Shown here one piece after another: positions 11,400 to 21,978 of a stretch of 64,000 nt of DNA; the first letter of the stretch is position 1, and each line of letters starts with the position of its first letter. A model generated the notes under the pieces. That model was not told where the DNA came from. It did not search any database and was given only the letters and a program-made list of their open reading frames with translations. Made by a program: the position numbers and the translations under genes. This stretch comes from Sphagnum magellanicum (lineage: Eukaryota > Streptophyta > Sphagnopsida > Sphagnales > Sphagnaceae), in the NCBI GenBank assembly GCA_021904315.1, contig CM038909.1, positions 22,668,212-22,732,211 of the forward strand. The letters run 5' to 3'.

Positions 11400-14300
11400 T
11401 CATGTGGGATGACATCGCAATGAAGCAGCAACAGCAGCACACACTTGCTTGTTCCCGGTAGGTTCCCAGTATTTTATGGCAAAGAAATAATTTCTCACCT
11501 TTTCATCACCACCCAGTTCTTGATGGAGGCCAACCGCTACAGCTTCAGCCTGGGTGTCAACATGCAAAGGCTGTACATTTCCTGCTGCAGGAGCTGGAGC
11601 CTTTACATCTCCTGTGGCATGTGGCACCTCCTTGGTGGGTTCTCCACCATCAGCTGGGATCAGGTCCTTCTGGACTGCTGACCCAGTCTCTCTAAGTATG
11701 TCCTCAGCAAATACTACTGGTGCCCCAACTTCCATCTCCACAGGAATCAAACTTGATTCCTTAAACAGAGATGTTGTGCTTCCTTCATCGACACTGTGTG
11801 CAGTCTCTGGTGCACAGGTGCCATTCTCAAGAGTGATGGTCACTCCTTCTGATACTTCCTGAGATTCTAGTGAAATGTTGTTTCCAGATTTTTGGCAATG
11901 CAGGTGTTCCTGAAGCAGACAGGGTGTGATCCCTTCACCAACACTGTCTGTAGCTTCCTCTGCACATGTACCTTTTTCAGGAGTGTTGATTACCCCTTCT
12001 TCTGATACTTCTTTGATTTTCAGTGAAGTGCAGTTTCTAGAATTCAGTAGTTCCTGAACCAGACCTGCTTTTCTCCCTTCATTCACACCATGTCCAGCTT
12101 CATCTGCACGTGCACCATTCTCAGCAATGTTGGTCAACCCGTTGTCTGATACTTCTTGGATATTTTTTGAAGTGGCATTTTCCGACTTTGGGCAATCCAG
12201 TGGTTCCAGAAGCAGAGAAAGTGTGCTCCCTTCATCCACAGTTTGTCTAGCTTCCTCTGCACATGCAACTGCTTTTTCTGCAATAGATGTCAATACTTCT
12301 ACTGATAATTCTTGGAGTTCTGGTGAAGTACAATTCTCTAGGCAATCCAGAGGTTCCTGAGGCAGACTGTGAGTGATCCCTTCATCCAACCTGTGTCTAG
12401 CTTTCTCTGCACATGCACCCTTGTCAGGAATGTTGGTCAACCCTTCTTCTGATATCTCTTGGATTTTTGGTGAAGTCTTATTGTCAGATTTTGGGCAGTT
12501 CAGTGGTTCCAGAAGCAGACAATCGGTGCTCTTCTCATCCACACTGTGTGTTGCTTCCTCTGCAAATTTACAATTCTCAGGATCTTTGGTCAGTCCTTCT
12601 TCTAATACTTCTTGGACTCTTGATGAGTGGCCTTTTTCAGATTTCAGGCAATCCAGGAGTTCCACACTTCTGTTATGATCCATCACCCTAGTGACAGAGT
12701 CCTGACAACTTTCATCTTGGATGTCTGCAGCCTCTCCAAGATCCTTGTTGGCAGTTTCACCAGAAAAAGTGAGGAAGTTGGCATCCCCAGCATCTGATGC
12801 AAAAGAGGTTAGCTCCTTGCTGATCTTAGCTGCCCCTTCATCATCAGATGAACTCCATGTCTCCTTGAAAAATGATGCAGTTGAATCTGAAGTAGCTTCA
12901 CACTCTTGTTTAGCAGAAAGCACAGGAGATGAATTACAAAGCTCAGGAGATGTGTCCAAAGCAGGTGATATATTAAACATGATGGGAGTCATCCCCATAC
13001 TTGCACTCAGTTCCTGATTGGCATTGGTGATAGGTGGTGCTTCCTCCAGACCCTGCTCAGGTTGTTGTGCCAAAACAGAAGTTCCAGCTTGAATGCCAGT
13101 TTCCTGGGTACAAATAGAAGAAGCTGTTGTCTGTTCTGAAGTAACATCATGAAAACCATCAAATGAATCTATTAAAGTTCCTGAGTGAAAAGTGTACAGC
13201 TGGTTCTTGTAAGTTTCCTGGTCATTATCAAGAGGTAAAATGACTTCATGCAAAGCATCAAGAGGAAATCCTGTAGTGCCAGTCCTCAATTCATGTGAAT
13301 CATGCTCCAGGAGATCCACATCTGTATGAGATTCTACATCTTTACTTGGGTAAAGCAAGTCATTCTGCCTTGTGGCTGCAGTCAAATTCTGGTTAACATC
13401 ACCCCCACTTCCACTGTCCTCAGCTGAATGGCACACCAAATTTGGCATGAATGCCACACATAAAGAACCTGCTTTATTAAGGTCTCTGCTCATATCATGA
13501 TCCTCATCAACATCAAATGTAGTTGACCATTCAAGAGGTGTGTCTGAAGGTAACCCCACGACTTCTTGCTGGAAAGTAGCTACTGCATTGTTGCTGGCAT
13601 CTATCTTGCCAAATTCCTGCTGGGTTATGGGAGTATGAGATACCTCAGGAGAACTAAAGACTTCAGAGGAGAACCCAGTTAGGATGTCCTTTCTGCTCAC
13701 TCTCAACTCCTCTGAGATGGCTGGTCTGCTGAACATCTCTTCCTGTGCACCAGCCAGCTTAAAAGCTGATGACTCTGAAGAGATTGCACAAGTTGATGCA
13801 CTTCTCCTAGTGTCTGCAACGTGTAGGTCAACTTGGTGTTTCTGTGCACTGCTGGCATTATCAGGGAGCTCGCAAGTTGAGAGATGATTCATTGTACTGA
13901 CAACTGCATTCTCAACATCAGTATCATTCAAACCTTGCTTCTGCCCAGACAGGTCCAAAGGGATCTGTAAAGTTTGGAGAGTGAACTTGCTTTCATCAGT
14001 GTCTGCACTCTCCAGACCTTCCTGGATTTCTTCAAACTCTGTGACTTCCTCTGAGGGTGGGCAACCTGCAAAGTCATAATCTGGTCTGGCCACTTGTCCC
14101 TCTTGCTCCACATGAATCCCTTGGAAAGAAGGTGGCATCAAAGAAGTTAGGGGTGCTGAAGTAAGTTCTGTATCTGAACTATGCAGAGCCTCAAGATTCA
14201 CCTGTGGATTGCTTTCTTCCTCTGAGGGCAAGTAATTTGAGATATCGTTGTTTTGTCCAAAACTTGTGTCTGACTTCAACCTATGCACAGAGGGTTCCTC

Positions 14301-15983
14301 CTGTGCATACTCAAGGCTTGGTTGCAAGTCTGTAGAAACTGCTGCAGTTTTCTCCTCTGTGTCCAATATAGGCAGGTGCAGCTGCTCATCTTCAGCATGG
14401 TCAACTTCCATGGATATCAATTCCTCAGGCTCACCTTCACTATAAACTGACACCTCTACTGACTCCATCTCTGGCCTTGTTGAGTCTTCACTTGCCAAGG
14501 GTTCAGAAATCAAGCTCCCTCCGAGGTCTGTGAAGAATGCAAACATTTCGTGAGTCTCCAGGTTAAGTTGTACATAGGGCTGGGAGGTATTCACCAGCTA
14601 CAATGAATACTACAAAGAGAGTAAAAGAGAGCTACTTGCAAAGACAAGATCTGCAAAGTGAATGTGAGATTTAAATAGTACAAGCCTTCTCAATCTCTCA
14701 GAGTCCATTCATCATTACTACAGAGACTTTCCCTTCCAAAGCGTCAACAGTTTTGTTGACCCCCATAACCTGAAAAGCACAGTTCTTACCATTGCTTAGG
14801 GGTCTCCAGCTCACAAATACAAAGCCATACAACAAAAACCAGGTGTACACAGGCAACTGACCAGGTTTTGATGAAGTCAACATATCACTGGATGTGGGGA
14901 GGCAGCTGTTATCTCCAGCAACCAATTTCCGTGTTGCATGAAGCTTCACACTCTGGTTCTGTTTTGGTCTTCCAATTACAACTGAATCACCCTGCACTTT
15001 AACAGATTTGGCTGTTGCACTCTTTGTCAAAGATACTTCTTTGTCTGCTTTTTTGCTGTTCATGTCTAGTTTTTTTGGTGAATAAGTTGAGGCTGATGCA
15101 GCCCGTCCTAGAGCAGTCTTCTCTTTACTAGGTGGTGTAGTTATACGTGGTTTCACTGCCTGAGATTGCAGTGGCTGAGAAGGACTGCCCTTCCAAAACA
15201 ACAAGCATTCTGGACTCGACAACAACAAAAACAACAGATTAACACACAGAAATGCAGCAACAAGAGCAACACAGATCAGAGAAATTCACACAGTTGAAAA
15301 CCAAACCATGGAAGACCTTGCAAACAAGAAGTAGAAAGGAGAAGAGAAAAATAAAATGAGAGGGGGGAGAAATCAGAGGCAAGTATGGGGGTCTATGGAT
15401 TTGCAGCTGCTGTGGATTTGAGGAACAAAATGCTTGCAAAATTACATTGTTATTTTGGACATTCATGTTTACTTGTTTCTATCTCATCCTCAAGTTGTTA
15501 TCCGATTGTTCACAACTTTCTGACATTCTGTAGGAACAGATTCTGGACTCCATCCTTCTCCACTGCAGGTAAGTCAACTATTCCTACTTTGAACTCTTTT
15601 AATGCCCAGGCTACCACTCTGTCCAAATGCTCCATTCTCGTATTGCCATTGTTTTCTTCTTTTCCTTTGCGGTTGAACAAATCAGCAAAAATCGTGGCAG
15701 CAAATTTAGAAATATTTGACACCACATCATGGACATTATCCAAATCCATGGCGACCATTGCAATGGTCTTCTTGGCACTTACTGAAAGGTTTTCAAAACA
15801 AACTCCCTGAAGCAGAAGTTTCAAAAGGAGACATGTCAAATTATTACAAGCACCTCAAATAAACCAAAACCCCAATGCTCAACAAAACCCTAAACTTGAA
15901 GGAACATTTTGGAATAACCAAGTCATAAACAAAATATAATGTAGAGTTCTTACTTGGAGTATTGTGTTTGGGGTGGTGGCCAT
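11400..15983 (-). CDS. Multi-exon gene for an acidic protein with six internal repeats, unknown function
   Basis: Minus strand. Exon 1 is 15983-15954 (MATTPNTILQ, good Kozak context GAGAATGG, donor GTAAGA). Exon 2 starts at 15806 (acceptor CTTCAG) and runs to about 15540; its donor is not resolved. Exon 3 starts at 15174 and probably ends at 14851, a basic Ser/Lys-rich segment. Exon 4 runs 14597-11499 (1033 codons, donor GTGAGA); read through, the frame closes at 11400. A 30-nt exon near 11300 may follow, so the 3' end lies close to or inside the left inverted arm. Exon 4 is very acidic and Ser/Glu/Thr-rich. Towards its end are six imperfect tandem repeats of about 48 residues (genomic 11755-12690). 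I recognise no domain. The long, open, phase-compatible exons argue for a gene functional recently or still. Confidence 0.62.
11755..12690 (-). repeat. Six tandem coding repeats (about 145-150 bp each)
   Basis: Lies within the large exon of the minus-strand gene. Each unit reads roughly LL.EPL.C.KS....S..IQE.SEEGLTN..E.G.CAEEA.HSVDEGST, with different substitutions in every copy and the reading frame kept throughout. The copies are clearly diverged, so the array is not a recent slippage product. Confidence 0.88.
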
Positions 15984-16230
15984 TCTCACTGGAAGTTCTT
16001 CAAATACACTTTTTTTCTTCTTTCTTTCCGGCTTTGCCTCAATTGACAACCTTCAATCACGTTACATTTTATATATTGATAGGTACCTATTAGTGACAAT
16101 ATTGGAAAACAACAATACATAAACAAAGATAACTGAAATTACAATTGAAATCTAAATCTACCCTAGAAATCCAAATTAACTTACAAAGCTTTTTGTGATG
16201 GAACACGTATCTGTGTAGAACTTGATCCTT

Positions 16231-17085
16231 GGTGTCGCAACCCCACTTTGGCCAAGTGTGGGGGTGAAGCCCAACACTTGGAAAAGTTGGAGGTTGGGAG
16301 TCCTCCGGGACTCCCGAATGTTCAGAGCTCGACAGCAAGGGGAAAAACACCTCGCATTGGGGTGTTCTTGGTGTCATTGGAAAGGTCTTGAAACGTAGAT
16401 ATCGAAAATGCCCTCGCATTGGCAATTCGGACATCTGCAGCCCAAGTTATGGGCAAAAGAAGGGCCGGGAGTCAAACTGACAGTTTGACTCCCGACCACT
16501 AAAAGTCGGGAATCGACCTCTTCCCGACGTCCGATTTGAGCGTGCGACATGGCGTTGGAAAGATCTCGACGAGGGCTACAACTTTGCTTCAGACCTCGTC
16601 ACGATCGGAGGTCAGGGCGAGAAGATATGACCTCCCAAAGTCCCGGGACTCCAACCGGGACGATTTCGGGACAATTTCGGGACTCCAACTTGGGAATCCC
16701 GGGAATTTGTGCCATTTGGATGTAGCCTCGGTGGCGAGCTGCAGAGAATACTATATGGGGGAGGGTGGTGGCTTCCCCCGAGTCCGGGCCGTGGTGAGTC
16801 TTGTGTGTCCAAGTGCCCATGGCAAGTCCCAACACCAAAGGGTGTCCCAAATGCTAAACTAACCTCGTGGGGTTGGTTTTTGGATGCAGAATCACACAAG
16901 CTAAGCTAGTCCCTCTTCCTAGTCCAATCCCGAGGCTCCCAACTCGACCCTCTACCCCTTTCTAGAGTTGGAAGCCGGGAGCGTGCTACCAAGTTCAACT
17001 TTCCGCAACTTGGCTTTGTGAAACCCTCAAGTGGGTTTCACCCCGTGACTTGGGAGCGCGTCACTTGGAGCCCATCATGACACTC
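16231..17085 (+). mobile_element. LTR-like repeat (solo LTR or fragment)
   Basis: Begins TGTCGCAACCCCACTTTGG and contains motifs common in plant LTR repeats, such as CCTCGCATTGG and GTTGGAAAGATCTCGACGAG. A clearly related but much more diverged copy lies at 59069-59470, and a shorter relative at 63070-63330. The copy here is GC-rich, contains several long GC palindromes (GGGACTCC, CCCGGGACTCC), and has no internal retroviral-type ORF. The right end is uncertain; no 5-bp duplication was found. It sits between the repeat-protein gene and the VOZ-like gene. Confidence 0.55.
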
Positions 17086-17088
17086 ATG

Positions 17089-17150
17089 ATGTTGATCATC
17101 AGAATGATCTTGTGTGTCACACACAATGGTTACAATCTGTATGATATCAG
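17089..17150 (-). repeat. Partial copy of the exon-leader segment at 17703-17790
   Basis: GTTGATCATCAGAATGATC plus the following TTGTGTGTCACAC is repeated at 17705-17745 with few changes. It marks a local duplication that surrounds the LTR-like repeat and the 84-bp tandem array. Confidence 0.6.
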
Positions 17151-17380
17151 GGACTGTTTTAAAAGAAGTCCAGAATCTTTAAGTAGTTTAACTTTCTATT
17201 GTAACGTAGAATCTTGAAATCTAATTAATCCAGTGACTGTTTTAAAAGAAGTCCAAAATCTTTAAGTAGTTTAACTTTCTGTTGTTACTTAGAATCTTGA
17301 GGTCTAATTAATCTAGGGACTGTTTTAAAAAAAGTCTAAAATCTTTAAGTAACCTAGAATCTTGAAATCTAATTAATCTA
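17149..17380 (+). repeat. Tandem repeat, about 84 bp x 2.7
   Basis: Three consecutive units start at GGACTGTTTTAAAAGAAGTCC (17150), then at 17234 and 17318. The third lacks an internal block of about 20 bp. GGAC...GTCC in each unit is an inverted repeat. The unit is related to the GAAGTCCA(G/A)AATCT words found next to the exon copies at 17795 and 18780. Confidence 0.85.
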
Positions 17381-17464
17381 TCATGAACATTAAAGGGCTT
17401 TTGCAAATCCAAAATATTTCAGGGAAAAAAAAAACAAAACAAAACTCTTCCAACTCACCGAATG

Positions 17465-17800
17465 AGCCTTGCGTTTTGGTATCCCTGCATTGAATTGCAA
17501 GGCTTTGCTACTAGGTGCTCTTGTGGTAGCAATGCTAGCCTCTTTGCTTGCATCATGGCAAGAATTGTTTCCGTGCACATGGTTTGCAGAAATTTGCCCT
17601 AGAGGCAGCCTTGGAACTATGAGTTTGTTGGAAAATGATCGCCTAGGTCCTTTTGTCTACTGCAGGATGTGCCCTACCTCTTCATGGCTCGGGTGTTGGT
17701 TGTGATGTTGATCATCATAATGATCTTGTGTGTCACACTCAACGTTTGCAATCTGCACAACATCAACAACATCAGGCAGTGCATGAATGTGTGAGAAGAA
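17465..17800 (-). pseudogene. Dead duplicate of a downstream exon of the VOZ-like gene region
   Basis: The minus strand reads LPLGQISANHVHGN...SSKALQFNAGIPK, followed by a donor-like GTGAGTTGG. It parallels the exon at 18625-18762 (PLGQSFASRARKG...NNRPLQLNARISK, donor GTAAGTTGG). A stop codon near 17690 interrupts this copy. The two therefore look like a duplicated exon with its flanks, this one decayed. Confidence 0.5.
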
Positions 17801-18511
17801 GTCCAAAATTTCACATAGCCTGTTGTTTCCAGCAACTACGAACACACTGATGATTCCTAATCACAATATGAGACTTGGGAAAAAGAACAGTACAAATTTG
17901 GAACAGTTGGACTATTTACAGGATCTTAATAGATTGTTGTTTTCTAACGTTGTAGACCAAGCTGACCAGAAAACTGAATACTACTTAACCTACTACATGG
18001 GTGGGGGAGGGGATAAACAAGCCAGCAGCAGCTGCAAAATCACTGGCATACATAAGTGTTCTTCAGCACCTGGACACTTTTGCAACTGATGTCCACAGAC
18101 ATGTCTCTTATGGATTCAATGATACAAATGAGATCGGAGGGGATTTTCACAAGAGCCCTGTGAATTATATGGTCTTGGACTTCTTGTGCAACTCTGACAA
18201 ACTTTTTCAAATTCCCATCTAGCTATTAAGTAGTTTCAATGATATTCCATCAACCAACGAGGGCATAGTGACTTGAAAGCCTTTGGGTGAACCCAAGCTA
18301 GTCCATTTAAATTATCTCTAAACATTACAAATATCCCATGTTAAGACTAAATCAGGGTGTCTGAGTTCAGATTTGACATTTTTTAGGCTTAATATGGCCA
18401 CTAAGAGGCCTCATTCAAAAAGATCAAGGTACCAACATGGGTGCTGGTTCACCCTGGCCAACTTATGGCACCTACACTGATGACTAATTAGTCACCTTCA
18501 GCTTTTCTTTG

Positions 18512-18584
18512 AAAGTGTTTTAAATGATGCCACGTGGCACTCTGAAAATGTAGATTGCATTTTGAGCCCTCAGGCCTACCTCCA
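18512..18584 (+). repeat. 73-bp dispersed repeat with G-box palindrome, copy 2
   Basis: Same sequence as 10402-10474. The centre TGCCACGTGGCA is a perfect 12-bp palindrome containing a G-box. On the minus strand it falls in the intron right after the exon ending at about 18625. Confidence 0.75.
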
Positions 18585-18599
18585 CTAAAGAAAAAACAT

Positions 18600-20649
18600 T
18601 ATTCTTCCAACTTACCATATCAAGCTTTGAAATCCTTGCATTTAGTTGCAAGGGTCTGTTGTTAGATGCACTTGCGGCAGATGTTATGGCTCCTTTCCTT
18701 GCACGGCTTGCAAAACTTTGCCCTAGAGGTTCATGTATGCCACCACTTGTAGTCTGAAAGACATCACAGAGTGCATGAAAAGAAGTCCAGAATCTCCAAA
18801 CCAAGAAAAAACAATTATGAAAAAAAAATGGCTCAAATCTTTATTCTAGACAACCCACCTAGCAATGGAAATTGTAAAACTTGGAAGAAAAAAAAAGAAA
18901 CCAACTTGTTGGTCAGTCTCACCTTTTCTGCTTTGTTTGAAATGTAGTGTTTATGTTCTTTGTACCATTCATAGATGTCTTCCACCTTCCAACGCATACA
19001 TGTAGTGGTGCCATTTTCCATGAATAAAAGGGCTGCCAATGTTGGCTCACGGTCTGATATAAACTGTTTCACAATGTGGACCACCTCTTTTTGCTCCCGT
19101 AGATTAGCATTCAGAAAAACATTAACTTTTTCATCTTTTGTATCATTAAACCATGAACGCACCATGCACAAATTTCGGTTGTGCACCTTTCATTGGAGGG
19201 GGTGAAAAATCCTAAGGAAATCTCTACCCCATTCTAGACACTGTGTTCGGTTTTTTTTTGAAAATCTTGTCGTACATTGTGAATTGTGCATCAGTAGTGC
19301 AGTTGTCTTGCTTCTTTTTCTTTGCAATGGAGTGATCAACTTTGATGCACTTTTCAACATCCTTCTCTTTAGACTGATATTCTACAATTTCTGCAAATGC
19401 AACTACTAATCAATATCTATACTTACATGCCCAAATTATGTACATATGCTTACATCCATCACTGTACATTGTGGATTGAGTTATTTTCTATGACTCTGGT
19501 TGAACTGCAAAGACAGAAAGAACGAAGCCTGTTGCTCCAAAAAACACAAATGGCTTTATCCTTGCAAAGTGGGTTCAGGGTTATTGAAAGAACCCTAAAA
19601 TAAAGGTTGAAATGGCATAGCTCTAAGCAAATTGAGCAACCAGTAGCACAAAATTTAGAAAAGGAATAGGGTTTACCTGTAGCATTCCAAGGTGTCTTGG
19701 AAGTGGCAGCCCCATGCAATTCTGGAATACCAATAGCTCGCCCATTGACACGAGCTGTTAATGCTGCAAATAGAAGACCATCCTTTAAGTCAATCCTACC
19801 TGGTCTCAGCACTGGGCACATGCCTGGAGTGCCTTCACTCAGTGCTAATTCTTCATGGAAACTGTTGCAGTATACTAACCCCTCATTGCTTCCTTGAGCA
19901 GGCCTTGGGCAATCCCACAAGGCACATTTAGGGTTCAAGAAAGCAACAGATGGAAGAAATATGCCTAGCTTGAACAACATATCAGAGGTAGCACAAGGCA
20001 CATTTAGGGTTCAAGAAAACAACAGATGGAGGAAATATGCCTGGTTTGAACAACATATCAAAGGTAGCAATTGGCGTTTGGTGGTTATGCTGCACAGGTC
20101 TGTGAGAAATGTCATCACACTTCCTTGAACTTGGTCCTGCCTGATGCTCAATACCACCCTCGCTGGGGATTGGTATTCCACACAACTCTGACACTGTGAC
20201 CCCATAATCCTACAAGAAACTAAGTTTTGGAGGTAAACAAGCTCTCTATAAAAAATAAATCAATAGGAATTGACCTCAAGGTCTCATCCATAATGAATAA
20301 CCATGTTCAAAGTATGTCACTTTAGGGTTTATGCAAACTTAATATTCAAAGACAAACTCTAAACCAAAAATAGGACTGATAAATTTATAAAACAAAATTT
20401 TAAAAAAATACCTGGATCCAAAGCCGGAATGAGAATGATATCATGCCTTGATCCAGAATCAAAGCAGTCCATGCTCAATCCAAGGTCATCTGCTTCCATC
20501 ATGCTGCCATCAGACATGATGGCAACAGTTGCCTTGAATATCGCCAAGACATTGCTAACTTTCACATGGTTCTTGTTTGGCCCAAACAAATTTACCTTGA
20601 AGGTTTGATCTTCATTGTGTTTGTTCACAAAGGTCACCTTGGTACTCAT
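18600..20649 (-). pseudogene. VOZ-like transcription factor gene piece, disrupted
   Basis: VOZ proteins are plant transcription factors with a single zinc finger, active in flowering and stress responses. The central exon (minus, 20209-19677) contains PKCALWDCPRPAQGS, then YCNSFHEELALSEGTPGM, then DLKDGLLFAALTARVNG and ATSKTPWNA. These are in the order and spacing of the VOZ zinc-finger/DNA-binding domain, and a donor GTAAAC follows. The rest of the domain (REWLFFDKPRRAFES region) does not follow in the next exons. A 76-bp tandem duplication inside the exon shifts the frame. In the zinc-finger loop a WCQDYC-type Cys is replaced (GLVYC). An exon at 20649-20412 (STKVTFVNKHNEDQTFKV) does not join in phase. 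Exons at 19186-18916 and 18762-18625 code unrecognised sequence. Non-functional as a VOZ. Confidence 0.66.
19921..20072 (+). repeat. 76-bp tandem duplication inside the VOZ-like exon
   Basis: GGCACATTTAGGGTTCAAGA starts at 19921 and again at 19997, and both units run through ...TTGAACAACATATCA. 76 is not a multiple of three, so the second copy shifts the frame of the exon and duplicates the coding segment just before the zinc finger. Confidence 0.9.
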
Positions 20650-20659
20650 CTGCAAGCAA

Positions 20660-21090
20660 ACAAAATAAGTCAGTTCTCTATTTGCTCGTCTTCATTACTT
20701 CTGATTATGACAATGAAAACTAAAACCAACTAAAATCTCAAAACAATTTTATTACCATAGACAAAAAAATTCTCCATCGCCAAAAGAACTCCATAAAAAA
20801 GGAATTATCTCATTTAGCATAAGTTTGTAAAGGTTTCATCATCACTAGTTTTGATTATTTGCCAGCGATCTGCTCTAGGTCCCCTGTGAATGCCTGCAAT
20901 GTGCTCTCCTCTTTGTAAGACTTCCGTTGAAGCTGAAGCTGCTGTTCTTGCTCCGCCAGAGTTGTAATCCAGACTTACTATAAGATCAGAAGTTCTTAGA
21001 TACGCAGAAGACTCATTGGGGAGTCTTGATCTTGCTTGCTGCTGTAAGAAGTTGCTCCTCCTCGGGATATTATATTCTTGCTAAAGTATA
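20660..21090. other. Non-coding stretch between VOZ-like and protease pieces
   Basis: No gene or repeat recognised. The stretch at 20900-21080 is GC-richer and could be the 5' part of the protease-derived segment that follows, but no similar coding sequence is visible. Confidence 0.5.
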
Positions 21091-21091
21091 A

Positions 21092-21595
21092 GTGATCAAG
21101 ATGCATGATGTGTGTTATGGGCCGCAGGGCATAGGGAATACACATTCGCCGAACTCATCTTTGACTTCGCAACCAGTGAATTGCAGCAACCCGCTTTGCA
21201 GCATCAACCAAACTACATGCGCTGCAGCATCTAACGATGGGTCGCAGCAGCAATCATGCCCTTACACACAAAGCAATTTTCACTCCGACACTAACAGTTC
21301 TGGTTTTTTAGTGGAGGACAATCTGTACTTGATCCCGGAGCATGGTAGAAGTCCAGTCAGTGTCCCGGTTGTTTTTGGGTAGGCCTGCAAGAAAGCCTCT
21401 TCTTCTTCATTCACCTGCTGTAGATCATGATTCTTTATGTCTTCTTGTAGAAACGACGCGTGCAGGCTTGCTGATCAAATCGTGTTGGTTGTTTGGGGCG
21501 TTTGTTGCGGCTGCAGATGTGGGCAGACTCAGACAGGCTACTTTCTGAACGGGACTATTGCTCTGGACGGCGTTCTGGGTCTGGGAACGGGATAG
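21092..21595 (+). pseudogene. Two exons of an A1-type aspartic protease, truncated
   Basis: Exon one (to 21378) contains SPNSSLTSQPVNCSNPLC, then CPYTQSNFHSDTNSSGFLVE and DNLYL. This is the segment after the first catalytic Asp in plant APF1/nepenthesin-like proteases. A GT-AG intron follows (21379-21516), and splicing gives F-G-C-G-Q-T-Q-T-G-Y-F, an exact family motif with the codon split across the junction. Exon two reads FLNGTIALDGVLGLGTG and then TAG at 21593, where the family continues with KIS-type residues. Neither catalytic DTG motif is present. It is a gene fragment with a preserved intron and no protease activity. Confidence 0.72.
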
Positions 21596-21947
21596 ATTTC
21601 CTCACTATGAACTGCTGGAACTCAGCATTTAATGCACAATGGTTGAGAGTAACTATAGTAGTTGTACAGGTAAGAACAGTGAAAATATGTGTAGCAGCAC
21701 TGGAGGCGCTTAGGAAAAAGGAAAGACAATATGAAACTTAGTTAACCACCAAAATTGCTTGAAAAACTAGTCTGGGTCTTTGTAAAATTTCCATTCCCAA
21801 TTACCCGGTTTGATGCCCTATGAAGTAAGCTGAAACTAACCCCTTGCCCCTATTAATAAGCTGAAACCCGTCGACCCCCCCCCCTCCTTCACATTTCCCA
21901 CTCCGGTTTTTTATTACATGCAGGTCCAGTGGGCGGGTGTCTGCCTT

Positions 21948-21978
21948 GCCCTGCCCTGCCCTGCCCTGCCCTGCCCTG
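21948..21978 (+). repeat. (CCCTG)n microsatellite
   Basis: Six or seven perfect pentanucleotide units. Confidence 0.9.

Noticed and set aside
15385-15810. Plus-strand ORF with a perfect donor CAG-GTAAGT at 15570
   Set aside because: The opposite strand gives a better supported exon with ATG exon, acceptor and matching phase; the plus-strand donor is probably chance.
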